Source: Fragilaria crotonensis
Taxonomy: Eukaryota > Bacillariophyta > Fragilariophyceae > Fragilariales > Fragilariaceae
Assembly: GCA_022925895.1 (NCBI GenBank)
Contig: JAKSYS010000043.1
Span: 62,001-126,000, forward strand
Length of the DNA: 64,000 nucleotides
Reading direction: 5' to 3'
Shown here: positions 42,876 through 55,563 of the stretch, piece by piece
How positions within the stretch are numbered: position 1 is the stretch's first letter
Layout of the letters: the number at the start of each line of letters is the position of its first letter
The notes under the pieces: generated by a model
What the model saw: the letters and a program-made list of their open reading frames with translations, nothing else
What the model was told of the DNA's origin: nothing
Database searches by the model: none
Position numbers and translations under genes: made by a program

Positions 42876-43173
42876 AAGTTGAAACTTGGAAACCATTTGA
42901 TAACTGTAGCTTACACTGGCAATACGTGCAAAACGACGTATCATAACCGTCGTGGCACTGACATGTTTGCAGCACGTATCAACCTGTGCTAAGTATCAAA
43001 GATATGCATACTACAACTTGCTCATAATGGGAGCATATGCGCATATGCACGCAAAATTTCGTTCGAAATACTACATACGTGACTATATATCTTTGCATTG
43101 AGAAAATGCGTTGCAAACCGGTGTAGAATTGAATTCAGGTACTATGCCTCAAAGTACCCGGCACAGACATCTA

Positions 43174-43620
43174 CATCATGCTGGTACAAACAAAATTCAA
43201 ATACCATGCGAGGTACTAAACGTACTACAGTAACATAGCAATTCGTACGTGGAGACATATGTATATGTACACCACGTAATAGAACACAAACGTAGTAAAT
43301 ATAGCTGTACATACAGCATGTACAGGGAGTAATAGTATGCATACGGTGATTTGAAATCAAATGTACGACCGGTTGTCCTCGCATTCGCCCAACGAAAACA
43401 TCATGCTGGTACCTGGTACAAACAAAATTCAAATACCATGCGTGGTACTAAACGTACTACAGTAACATAGCAATGCGTACGTGGAGACATATGTATACAC
43501 CATGTATACAATAGAACATAAACGTAGTAAATATAGCTGTACATACAGCATGTACAAGGAGTACTAGTACGGTGATTTGAAATCAAATGTACGACCGGTT
43601 GTCCTCGCATCCGCCCAACA
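43174..43620. repeat. About 225-bp tandem duplication
   Basis: Two copies begin near 43174 and 43399 with CATCATGCTGGTAC and end GACCGGTTGTCCTCGCAT. The second ends about 20 bp before the start codon of the next gene, so it may form part of its upstream region. Confidence 0.8.
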
Positions 43621-43638
43621 AAAAGGAGCGCACAAAAC

Positions 43639-45257
43639 ATGAAAAGAAACACAAACTCCAACACATTGTCTGAAACATTGTACGACCAGGTAAGAGGAAA
43701 CAAGCAATTAAGACGAACAGGAATGCCGCCAAAGAGGGTTTGGAATGATGAAAACATAGACCCAGAATCAGGAGGTAGGTCAAAAGATGTGCAGGGAAGG
43801 AGAGTACAGCAGAGGAGGAGTCTGCGCAACTTGAATCAAAATTTGGAACGGCATTTGAACGCAAATGGCAACGAGAGTAGAGGAAGCTCACCATCTAAGT
43901 CTGTATTGGAGGAACTAGACACCCTTTCACAAGATAACTGCTCTAGTAGTGAGGATGACTCTCATGCAGTAGGAGAAGGTCACCATGAGCGGGATCGCCA
44001 GCAACAGGAGGGAGGACCCCATTTTTCTGGTGATGTGCAAGTCGACGGCATGCCTCCATCCAGAGACATTCCAGGTGACACTTCATATCACCTGAACAAT
44101 GGGAATATGCTGCAGGGTGGAAGCAACAGTACTGCAAATATGCAAGTCGGTGGCAGGCCGCCATCTACCGGAGGCAGACCTCCATTCGGAGACAGACCCA
44201 TCCAAACTGCACGTGACCAGAACAGGACACAAGCTCCACTCAATCATTGGACAAGCACACAGTCAGACAACCATGTTCGTCAGAATGGACGATTGCCTCC
44301 ATCCAGAGGAAACGACTTCAATGATGACTTGTTGGTCTCTCGACAGCAGCAACCTCCAATGAATCAGGAAATGCACCAGAGACACCACGTGCAGAACCAG
44401 CAGGAGTCCATTTGGGAACATCACGAAGGTGTTGGACAAGATATCAGGTACAGGGCAGGAGATCGGACACTACTACATGAAGCCGGAAGACGAGCCATGT
44501 CCTACAGAGCCGCAAAAGCAATGCAGCAGAAACATGTTGCCGATCGCATACAGATTGTGGTGAAAACGAAAGTCTTCCGGAAATGCAAGTTCATTACAAG
44601 CGGGGAACACTTTGACAAGGTAATGCAGGTGGTTGTGGATTCGAGAAACCAGCTGATGCTTCCAAATTTGTGAGGATCTACAAAACATGTGTCGTTGGAA
44701 GCCTGAATACTAAACGTAGCACATGTGGGCAAGCTGCTACTGAAGCAGTGATGAAACTGCTGAAGATTAAAAACCATGTTGATGAAGTGGAGCCACCGCC
44801 CTATTCAATGGATATCCTTTGCAAGCTACGGCAGTCACAGTCTGATCTGGAGAGAGAGGCCTTTCTGTGGTTTGCTGGTGAATTGCTGGAATGTGTCAGT
44901 GGAAAGAGGGCATGGGGGGCGAGGACAAAGTATAAGGCAATGATATCAGAAGCAACATCAAACGATACCGGAGAACTGATTGTGACGGTTTCGGACGAAG
45001 CATTTGCGTTGCTTCTATATGAAAATTATATTGACAAGTGGATCAAGAGGTACCACGAGGATCGAAAGGGAGAAGAGAGGTCAAAACGGATTGCTGGGAG
45101 GTACACAAGAAGTAGCGTTGGGTACTGTGAATATGGAGGCTGGAGCGAGGACGGTGTGCTGCGATTCAATGAATTGTGCCAAATGGTGCAAGAGGACAGG
45201 GCCAGTCGAAATGCAAGGGAGGCTGAGGGTAGGCTAATGGCAAGTCTTCGGCAATAA
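43639..45257 (+). CDS. Unrecognised two-exon gene in the repeat-rich region
   Basis: Exons 43639-44669 and 44720-45257 join over a 50-nt intron (GTGAGG...CGTAG, with a TACTAAAC branch-like motif), giving ...LMLPNFTCGQAATEA. The N-terminal part, about 260 residues, is polar and repetitive, with MPPSRDIPGDTSYHLNNGN, GGRPPSTGGRPPFGD and GRLPPSRGNDFND. The C-terminal part, about 260 residues, looks folded, with RIQIVVKTKVFRKCKFITSG, EAVMKLLKIKNHVDEVEPPP, FALLLYENYIDKWIKRYHED and GYCEYGGWSEDGVLRFNELC. No zinc finger or catalytic motif is seen. Its setting among repeats and this plan fit a multicopy element-linked family, but I cannot name it. Confidence 0.55.
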
Positions 45258-46159
45258 GCAGGACAGGGAGTGGAGAGGAGCAATGAGAGGGAGGTGGATT
45301 ACAGTGATTCGCAAAGGAGTTTGGACCGGAATGAACAAGTAGTCAATGCATTTATTGAGTTGTAACTAGCAACAATTGAACGCAGCGACCCAGTACTATG
45401 AAAAGCAGTATTATTATACAGGGAATGGTACTGTGACAAGATGATACATTGTAACAAAGAATGGACATCCAAAGCATGCGTGGTGCAGTGACAAAAAGGT
45501 GATTGGTGTAGAATGAATGTTACAACGCTGTACTGGACTAAAAAAAACATTGTACAAAGACAAACAAATTACGGACAGTAAGCAGGCAATGGTACAATAA
45601 AAAAAATGTTACATGTAACATGCACGTCGGGACGATGTACTGGACTCAAAAAATATTGGTACATGCACAAAAAAATAAACAGGAAAAACAATATGGTACA
45701 TTGTAATAAGATATTTCGAAGTGTACCGGACTCAAAAAAAAACAGTCTATGTAACAAATATGTTACATGTACCACCCGCCACCTTGTGATGCGACATGAT
45801 AGTTCTATCTTGGAGCTCAATGGAAGTTGTCAGAGAATAGGGAAAGCATATCCAAGGTAGGCAACCCCATTGACAGGCTAGACACTAGTAGTACAATTTT
45901 GAGTATCATAGTATAGTCCACGTACAAGATGCATTCGGAGTGCAGAGAAAACCATGTCATTGCATGGCATCATAGTACCAGGCCAGTACTGATGACTTCA
46001 CGTACTACCCAAGGTGATACAGTATGACAGCACAACAATGGTGCTGATCAAATGCAGAGAGCATCCTACTAGTAGTTGGTTTGACTGTCTGTCAAATCAG
46101 AGAGCATCCTAGTAGTTGGTTTGACTGTCTGTCAAATCACTGCATTATAATCGGGTCTA
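45258..46159. other. Intergenic, degenerate repeats
   Basis: 45420-45800 holds three loosely repeated blocks of the type CTGGACTCAAAAAA with GTTACATGTAC words. 46064-46140 is a tandem pair of a 42-bp unit with TAGTTGGTTTGACTGTCTGT. No gene is seen. Confidence 0.5.
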
Positions 46160-48720
46160 GCATTGTCATCACAAGTCACAACTAATCAAGAGGCCTCCAC
46201 TATTGAGGAACCTGCCTTAATTTCCTCTATAACCTTAACCTTGCTGTGCAGCTCAGAATATAATGTAGGCTTATCTCAGTCAGACCCGACAGTTTATGTG
46301 TCCAATCAAATGCACCCAAAAAAGTGTACGGTTTGTACCAATGCAGGCAGGATTGATTCTCAAGTTGCACCCAACCAAGTGTGCTGTTAACAGTGCAGGC
46401 AGGGTTGATTTGTCTAGTGAGAAGTTCATCATAGCTTTTGCATCAGGATCCTTATGCCAATTGACTATTGAGAAATCAGCCTCAAGAACAGAACTGGTGC
46501 CAGGCAAGACTGTTGCAACAGCTCCTGTGCATAATTTGAGCTCTTTACACTCACATTAAGCAGGCTTTAGCAATTGTTAAGTGAATTGGTGTCTTTGTTT
46601 GCATCTATTGGTGCACCTGCTGCAAAAATTTGCTCTGCCTCACAAGCAATTGTTGAGTGAATTGGTGTCCTTGTTTGCCTCTATTGCACCTGGTGTTAAA
46701 GTTTGCTCTGCCTCACAATAAGAACAATTCATTGTCCAAAGCAACACATCACCAGTATTCTCATTCACATTGTTTCTATGCTGGCTGCTCTGAAAGTTTC
46801 CAAGCTCATCATCTGGCTGAGCTGTAACCCAGCCAGCATCTTGATTGGGGAGGAAGGTCATCTGTAGCATTAATTTTGCATGTCTCAGGTGACAACAGTA
46901 TTTGATATGCCACATACCAGGGTAGCTGCAGAATTGGTCTATGGTGAAATAACAATAGCTTACTTGTGGTACCATCAAATGATTCCTCACCATCTTGATG
47001 GTGAAATTGCATCCTCTTCATCAGGAGCAAAGTGGTCTTGTTGCACAGATATCTTTCGTCTAATCTCTAATATGACAAACCTCAATCCCAGCTTTTCTGT
47101 ACCAGTAAAGGGGGTTTTCATTGTTTTTTGTTATTCACAGATTGTGTGCAACAAGTCTTGCAGTATACTATTCTTGTACACAAGGACTTTGTTAAGGTAC
47201 TCATGATTTTCTTGAATTGTTTCAGTGATTTGTCGTCAAGAGAGATCATCAAGTTTCAGTTATCATTCATCAATTTGTTCTGTTGACCTTGAAGATGAAA
47301 CACATCAAGCAGCTTAGCAACTATCCCACATGTGGTAACTAGGCTCCACCAGAGTGTGTGGTTGTGCTGTTGTTTTGTGGACATTTGTTGAAAGTTCTTC
47401 CATTCAGATTCGATTTAATGTGAATGTCAAGAATGCATGAAAACAGCATTATACCCAGCACCTCAAGACCAATTGAGGTTGTGGCAACATTTGCACGGAT
47501 GTCTTTGAATGTTCGGTGGAGTTAATATTGAATGTTAACATTAAGTACTGCTTACAACAACCCAACATTAATGAAAGCGTTGAGATGGATTGGAAAGTCC
47601 ATTCTTGGGATGGAGGTTTTTGATTGTTCTTCAAGATAATATTGAATCCATACACCAAAAAGGTACGCAGAACTAGCATTACTATTACCCGCATCTAGAC
47701 CAATTGAGAAGGCCATTGTATTGCATTGACGTCATCCAAATATAACAGATTTGTTGTAGCACAGACACTTAGGCAAATCAAGGGTAATTGAACATGAATT
47801 AAATGCTGACAAGTCCAAGCACTCCCATTCCCATATTTAGTACTCTGGCTGAATACAAGGAAACACCAGTGTCATTTGAGAAATACTAGTCATGAATATC
47901 ATACTTTTCAACAAGATAAATCTGAGTGTCATATTATTCAATACTATCCACTTCAACTTGATTGATGCTTGCCTTGCAGCATGTACTATGTGTTAAATGC
48001 TGACAAGTCCAAGCACTCCCATTCCCATATTTAGTACTCTGGCTGAATACAAGGAAACACCAGTGTCATTTGAGAAATACTAGTCATGAATATCATACTT
48101 TTCAACAAGATAAATCTGAGTGTCATATTCTTCAATACTATCCACTTCAACTTGATTGTTGTTTGCTTTGCATGTATGTGCCTTCATTGTCTGTTCTGCC
48201 ATCCACATCAAAGCTGACACTGTATTTTTCTTGCTTGGCAACCACCCCCTCCTAGCTAGGGGACAATTGCAAGCTCAGGCAGCTGCAGACCAGTTGTCAA
48301 AGTTGTCAACATTGCTGCTTCATAAAATTAAATGACTGCTGTTTGCAAGGCTCAGCTGCAACAGCAAATTTGCAGGTACTCTGAAGCTTGGATTTGTTCA
48401 TGCTCTTCCTCACTGCATGCATGTGCTCCATGGGAAGAAGTAGATTTGTGTCTAGTAGGTCTCCTTATCTAGCTACCGCATATCCTCCTTGAGGGCAAAT
48501 TAATGGGGAGTTCTCAGAGCAAACCTTGTTGTTCAAACTTCATCAAATTCAAATGGATGACTTTTCTGCACTGAGAGAAATGCCAAATGTTGTGCAAACA
48601 TCTTTTGATTTACTGCATTTCCTCTTCATTTTTGAAGAATGTTCCATTTCTTGAATGCTACTGTACAATTACAATTGAGTTATCCTACTAAACTTAACTT
48701 ACACAGCACATCATGCATAA
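46160..48720. other. CpG-poor decayed DNA, origin unknown
   Basis: Rich in TG and CA and poor in CpG, with only small broken frames. It has an 83-bp-type tandem pair near 46573-46725. The 194-bp pair at 47801-47994 and 47995-48180 starts AAATGCTGACAAGTCCAAGC. Composition is like the decayed piggyBac region, so it is probably an old element, but no family can be named. Confidence 0.5.
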
Positions 48721-48999
48721 AAGCCTACCTCAGAATCCTGCGATGCCCATTGAATTCCTCATCTTTGGCAGGCATCCTTTATCACCGAAAGGGTCGAAAA
48801 GCTGTAAACGCCCCATGACTATGTGGCATGTCCAACACCTAGTTTTGAGCGTTTTCCAGACCTCATCATCAAGAAAGACCACGGCAAGAAAGACCACACG
48901 GCAGGGTCCAACAGTCTTGAGGGTTTCCAGATCTCATTTTGGATGGGAACAACACCGGTAATGATGGTGAATCCAGTATCTTTTGCTGTCTTTCACGTT

Positions 49000-49275
49000 A
49001 AAGGCACCTTGAGCGCTTCCAACTTTGCACTTCTTGGGCACCATAGCTTGGAAGAGAAGCGACTCCCACGTTCCGGTACTGTAGTGAAGCGTTTTGAGCC
49101 CTCACAATTTCGCACTTCTTGGACTCCATGGTTTTAAAAGAAGCGACTCGCACCGTACCGGTATTGTAATGAAGCGTTATGAACGCTTCCAACCTTGCAC
49201 TCGCACCGTACCGGTACTCTATTGAAGCGTTTTGAGCGCTTCCGACCTTGCACCGCAACGGTAATGTAGTGAAAA
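49000..49275. repeat. Degenerate minisatellite, GAAGCGTTTTGAGC type
   Basis: About four loose copies of a unit with ACCGTACCGGTACT, GAAGCGTTTTGAGC and CTTCCAACCTTGCAC, spaced about 65-95 bp. Confidence 0.65.
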
Positions 49276-51175
49276 TAACACGCACCGATAGGTGAAAAGG
49301 GGAAACCCTGTGCTGACAACCGAATGAGCTCTCCGTATGCAGAAATCAACCAGGGCTTGTCCAGGTTTTATATATTGCCACGCTGCATATCATTCTCGAC
49401 CACTCAAAACCACGGTCTTCTAGATCAACCCTCAAACCCATTTTCCGGATCCAGAAACCAAAACCTGAAAGTGTACCACGCATAAATTATGCAACGAAGC
49501 ATTTGCCTTTCGCGGCCACACGAAATAACATTCAAGAGCAAATCCCATCACAATAATGAAAAAATTAAACTAACTTCGTTAAAAAATTCCTACAATTGTC
49601 AGAGGAATAAGTTAATGTGAAAGAAACAGCTTGAAAAGAAATAAGGAAAGGCAACCAAAAGAAAAAAACGTCAAAAAAATTCAGAAGCCACAGATGGTGA
49701 AATCAACAAGATTGAAAAGATTTGTAATACGAACCCTTCATATCGAACCAGAAGAAAGAAAAATCTCTAGCCACAAAGAAACTCTGGATAATCATGGAAA
49801 TCTAATAGTTCAGGAACAAGAATATTTTCAAACCGATTTGATCGACGAAAATAATTTCTATTAAGCAAATATTACTGAAGAAACTGAGATCCAGAATTGA
49901 CTCTCATTTCTCTTCAGTCATTTTAAAACTTAAAAAGGTGAGTAGGATGAAATCAATTGAAAATCAGGAATTATTTCCCAGGTACTACAGTAGGACTCAG
50001 TAGGAACATGCTCATCACGAAAATCACTGTCACAAAAAGTTTGTAGATAATAAGCCCCTATCAAATCCTGCATCTTACACACATTAACCTGAGATGTCGA
50101 TTTATTCATTGTGTTTCTATTTTATTGGTGTTGCTTTTCGTTTGATTCAACCACTTGAATCATAACCATATTCCGCTTTTTCATTGTGTTTTTCCTTCAT
50201 GTCTGTTTGAAGGGAGATCAACAAGGTTTCCGATGTACGAGAGAATGAACTTCTACAGCTACGTCCTATTCTATTAGACCTTGTGATGCCTTGTTACTCA
50301 GGTATGTTATTCAATTTTATATCCGTATTCATCACTTCCATTGTGAATTGCCATAATTGTCGTGTTTCGAGATGTGACTTTTTGTTTTTTCCCTTAAAAC
50401 TAAGGTGATACCAATAGTAAGATCTGGCATATTCGCTTTCTTCAAAGTGATTTGGAAAGTCTTCCAACACGTTGTTCCAAGCTTGAGCAGGGAATGGCTT
50501 TGTTATGCGCAAGGCCCTTCCCGCTACTAAATCGCCTCTGCCACTATGACAAGGTATTTTTTGATTGGTTTGGCCGGTACGACGTGTGCCTCGAGTTTCC
50601 CACTGACAAAGGAACTTCCATAAAGTTGACGGGGTGCCAGTTCTCCTTCGTGATTATTGCTTGAATATGGAAAACATCGATTCGTGGGCTATGACAGGTA
50701 TTTTTCTATGCAAATTGACAAGGTCTAGGTTGTTTCTTCAAATGCAATTCTTGTGGAAAATCAATTCTTCTTGCAGTTAGCCATCTCTTGATTGTTGAAA
50801 TTGTTCTATTTCGCATATTTTCTCGACATGAGCCATGAATCGTAACATCTAAATGGACAAATATAGATCCTAATACTCCCACTTCGTAACATAAAGAACA
50901 TCTGCCATGCGAACCAGTCTATTTTCTGATGGATTCATAGGATGTCCCATCATTGAAGTGCACACCAGCATCTTGGTATCATTTGCATTTGGCGCTGTAT
51001 TCACGGTCTGCAACTTAAGGAGGCACTCGCACGTTTGAACTTGCCTACCGCCTTTGAAACCATGATTGGATCGAGAATGATGCTTATATATTTGATCAAA
51101 GAACATGCAATGCCCTTTGTGATAGCTTGGAACATGGTAGAATCAGAATGAGTCCTCCAAAGGACGGTACAGTCT
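49276..51175. other. Intergenic AT-rich DNA, no supported gene
   Basis: Contains a 77-codon Lys/Arg-rich frame (49631-49864, +) without known motif and several shorter ones. Nothing else is supported. Confidence 0.45.
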
Positions 51176-51179
51176 GGCA

Positions 51180-52520
51180 CAATATCTGTCGAGCACACCG
51201 GATATTCATCTGTTGGGGCATCTGTCGAGCACACCGGATATTCTATCTGTTGGGGCATCTGTCGAGCACGTCCGATATTGAACCCGTTGGGATGCATGTT
51301 GAGATCCAGATAGTTATCGAATTCGCCGTTTGTAATGCCTTCACATTTGTCACAAAGTAGACTACCTCTGACGTAAACGTACTTCAGTACGTACTCTAGG
51401 TACAGTACCTGGTACCTTTCGAACAGAGATGCTCAATGCATATACGCAACAGTACCGTTCGAAGTTCGAACAGAGCCATGCTCAATGAACGTATGCGCAA
51501 TATTACCTGCACGTTGCAATCTCTGCGTCGTCGGATGTTCGACATGATCAATGCGTACGGTGACATCATTAGGTAGCCTGGCATCCTTGGGTTGCACAAT
51601 TTTGTCGCGTCAGTTTTTGGCGTCAGATGCGTCCCTATTCACAATATGCACTACTAAGACCTGCACAATTTTCTTGTACCTGGGGTCATGAATGAAGCTT
51701 TTCACTCAGGTTTCGACATGATCAATGCACAGGATGACATCATTAGGTGACCTGCACTATTTTCTTGTACCTGGCGTCATGAATGAAGCTTTTAACTCAG
51801 GTTTCGACATAATCACTGCATATGATGACATCATTAGGTAGGTAGCCTGGCATCCGAGGTTGAAAAATTCTGTCGCGTCAAGGTAGCCTGGCATCCTTAG
51901 GTTGCGCAATTCTGTCAAGTCGGTATAGAAACCATATGAACTTGGAAAGGACCACAGAATCCGACCGCGGATACGCCAGTGCTCCGAGCGTCACTACGTG
52001 TGCTGTCGGCGCACACTAACACACCGACCACCGGGTTGCCTGGCATCCTAAAGTTATACAATTCTGCCGCATCAGATCTTGACGTAGATGCGTCGGGTTC
52101 ACAACATGCATTGTGTACCTACACAATTTTCTTGAGCCTGGCGTTATGAATTAATGAATTTGGAAAGGACCACAGAATCCGACCGCGGATACGCCAGTGC
52201 TCCGAGTGTCACTACGTGTGCTGTCGGCGCACACTAACACACCGACCACCGGGTTGCCTGGCATCCTAAAGTTATACAATTCTGCCGCATCAGATCTTGA
52301 CGTAGATGCGTCGGGTTCACGACATGCATTGTGTACCTACACAATTTTCTTGAGCCTGGCGTTATGAATTAAGCTGTTAGGCCGAGTTAAAGGTCGTTAT
52401 AGAAATCATATGACTTGAAATCACCACAGAATCCGACCGCGGATATGCCAGAACTCCGATTTTCTCACTACGTATGCTGTTGGCCCACACTAACACACCA
52501 ACCGCCGCCTCGCGGTTGGC
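51180..52520. repeat. Satellite-like complex of tandem repeats
   Basis: 51186-51285 has three copies of a 36-37-bp unit with CTGTCGAGCACACCGGATAT. From about 51430 on, loose repeats with TTCGACATGATCAATGC and GATGACATCATTAGG lead to a 218-bp unit: copies near 51942 and 52160 and a partial third near 52420, sharing CACAGAATCCGACCGCGGAT and AGATGCGTCGGGTTCAC. The pattern fits repeated unequal crossing-over. No gene is seen. Confidence 0.8.
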
Positions 52521-52698
52521 AGCATCCGATTGAACCAGTCCATTTCTCTGCGACTAATTCTCAGGCGTGTATGTCTGCTTCCATGAATTATATCTCTATT
52601 CTAGATCTGCTCGGGTGGATACATGGAAATGCTATAATAGAAAATGCTTCCTTTAAATAAACCTACTTCAATTTCACATGCCGGACTCGATATATGAG

Positions 52699-54634
52699 CT
52701 ATCTTTCTTTCAATCGGTTTTGCATGATCGTAAGGCCAAGCTCGTAAATTGTCGACGACAGAAGTCTCTCCTCTCGCTTCTGAGCCGTTTTCTCGGAAGC
52801 GCTTCTGCCTTCGAGCGCTTCGATTTTATCTTGTTTTTCCTTGAGCTTCGCTTTGCACTCTTGCAACGCAACTAGATACTTCTCTTGAAACTTGGCCAAA
52901 GTTCTCTTCGTATATGCCTCGAGCTTCTCCTTGTCGGCTCCGATTTTGGCCTTCTCGGCCTCCTTCTTCGTGAGCTCATCCTTGAGCCTGTTAATCTCAT
53001 CATTCAGAGCGCCTTCGGTTGCGGTGGAAGCAGCAATCGACGCAGCCGAAGCTGCAGCGGTGGCTGCCTGCGCTGAAGCCTTGAGCTTTCCAATTTCGTC
53101 GCTCAGACGTTGGTTCTCGATCTCCATTCGCATTATTTTTTCCTTTGTGGCTGCGCTATCTTGGTTGGCCACAAGCGACAGTCCTGCCACCGGGACTTCA
53201 TCGTCTGCAGCCAAGCCTTGCTGGGCCCTCAACCCCTCCAGCTCCTCCTCATAAATTTTCTTGGCACGCTCGGCTGCAAGAAGCTTGCTCTTCAAGTCTG
53301 CAATTTCTGACGCCGATCCCTTGGCGGCACCAGCAGCGTCACCACTCTCCCGTTGCGTTGCAACTAGCTGCTCTCGCAAGTCATCAATAGTTTTCTGCAT
53401 TGAAGGGATCTTCTTCGTTTCACTTTCCATTTCGACAATCTGTTTTAAGTAACTTGAGGCTTGGTCCTCGAGATCAGCCAACTGCTGAGTCATGACGCTA
53501 AAACCTTCTAACTTTTTTCGATACGACGCGACCGTGGCCTCGGCCTTACGTAGTTGCTCTGCTTTTGCAGAGGCAACATCCAAATCATCTGCAAGTTGAG
53601 AGTTTTTCTCTTCAAGGTCTGCCACCTTTGATTTTGCGTCCTCAAGCTCGATGGATGTCATTTTGTACTGAAGTTCAAGGTCTGCTAATTCTTCCTGGCG
53701 CTTCTCAAGACGATCTTGCAGATCACCTACAAGTGCTTTGAGTTTCTTGTGTGCATTGTCTGTATCCTCATTCATGAGGGACGCTTGTGATTTATGTGCA
53801 GCTAGTTCTCGTCTTGCATCCATGAGTGCCTTTTCCAAGTCCTCTTGGCCAGCATGTTTCGCCCTGCTATGAGAGAACAATGCATCATGGTCGTCGTCAT
53901 CTAGAGAGGCGGCAGCATTGAGATCCTGACCAAAAACTAGCTCCCGTTCTTCCTCTTCTTCGCGTCCATCAGCAGCATCGTAATCCGAGAGTCTCGCCAG
54001 ACTACTTTCAATGATCCCTTTCATTTGCATCTGGTTTTGTGGGGCCATGGTCATGATCCTGCCAACAAATTCCGTTCTGTTTTCGCAAGTGACCGCAGCG
54101 GCTGCCACAAGCTCAAACAATTCAGCAATCGCTTCTTTATCCGAGCTTCTCGCAATTGAAGGAACTTTGGAAGTCGACGCTCCAAAGGCAGCATCCTTAC
54201 CTAGTTGTTCATGATAGAACTCTTCCAGGTTTCTCAATAGTTTCCTCAAATTTGAAGACTTAAGTGCCCAATTATCACCTAGATGACGAGCGATGGTGGT
54301 TGGATCGAAGTAGTCAGGCGCTCTGCGTTTGAATTTTCATTTTCAATTGTTTAATGGTTTAGTGTAGAGTTTGGTTTACAAAGGTGTTTAGAGAAGAGCA
54401 GTCGCATGATAGCAAGTCACAACAGGATGTCATACAATATGAACATCATCATCAACAACATGAACAAAATCCACAGCATTAACCACAAGTAAAAACTCAC
54501 ATTTCAGAAAGCGCTTCAAAGAGTGCTACACCGTCTCCAAGGTCTTCAATAGTCGATGGCAGTGTTCCCGAAATTGTGGGGAAGCACGCCAGAAACTCGA
54601 CCATGGCACCGTAACGAGCGTCATTGTTCGCCAT
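52699..54634 (-). CDS. HOOK-type coiled-coil adaptor protein
   Basis: Two exons (54501-54634 and 52699-54322) join over a 178-nt GT-AG intron in phase 2: ...FEALSE then I-APDYFDPTTIARHLGDNW. The N-terminal 150 residues have the HOOK calponin-homology plan: MVEFLACFPTISGTLPSTIE, DLGDGVALFEAL, and NWALKSSNLRKLLRNLEEFY. After an acidic linker, about 400 residues are heptad coiled coil (LEKALMDARRELAAHKSQ onward), with a C-terminal Lys/Arg-rich helix ending ELGLTIMQNRLKER. HOOK proteins link cargo such as endosomes to dynein or kinesin in animals and fungi; here the role is inferred from family. It is about 585 residues, shorter than animal HOOK (about 720). Confidence 0.8.
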
Positions 54635-55563
54635 GATATACTCCTTGTTTTTCTTAAAAATGCTGTTTCAAAGCGCTTCTTACTTGTTCCAACAAGTTAC
54701 TGTTGTACAAGAACGGAAGGAAGGATGGAACCGTGATCAATAATGTGGCCTTCAGGCTGCCTTCGTTTGCGTTCCACCCTCTATTTGTCGTAGAGAGAGT
54801 GGTTGATGCGTGATGCTGTGTGCTGAGTGCACGAGCAAGCTGCAATGCTGTTCGAGCTGTAGGAACTATGAACCGTACCCCGTACCCATACTCAATACGC
54901 AGACTCGCATGCGTGTGGTGAATTCATACAAAGGGGCCGCCGGACAACCCAACTCAAACCTCCAAGTCTCAACAGACAGGAAACGAGAGTTTGTCTCGTT
55001 TCTCGTGGCCAAGTACCAGCTACTTGTACCGTTACTTTGTCAACGGACACCAGGTACATTACCTGGTACTAATACTGTAGTACGCGTATTCGAAACCTTT
55101 TGGCTGCTATGCATACGTAGTACTCCAATACCATACAACCGCAACACCACGACTCCAGTGGTACTGGCATTCTGGCATACTCCGTCAATCCAGTACCAGT
55201 GTATGCAAACATAACATACGCGCACCATAGTATCGTCGGTCAATTTACTTGCACTCTGGTACTAGTATCGGAGATCGCAATTCATGGTACAGTATCATAC
55301 ATCATACATACCTGGTACAGCTGGTTTTTCGTTGAAGCGTCCGAACGTAGGTTGTGTACAATTCGTACCATGCACGCATATTATTTCCATATCCTTTATC
55401 AAGTTTTAGTAGCAGCTGTCTCCTGCGACCATAAAAATCCATCTCTGTCGACATGATGATCACACCTCGTCCTCCTCGTTTCTTGTCTTTGCTTCTTTGA
55501 GTGCACTGTTGACGAAGCCACGATCGAAGTCCAATGCACACCTGTGAGACTTGAACAATTTCA
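54635..55563. other. Intergenic, GTAC-rich
   Basis: Upstream DNA of the HOOK gene (first 150 bases), then a GTAC-rich tract (54990-55330). No gene is seen. Confidence 0.5.
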
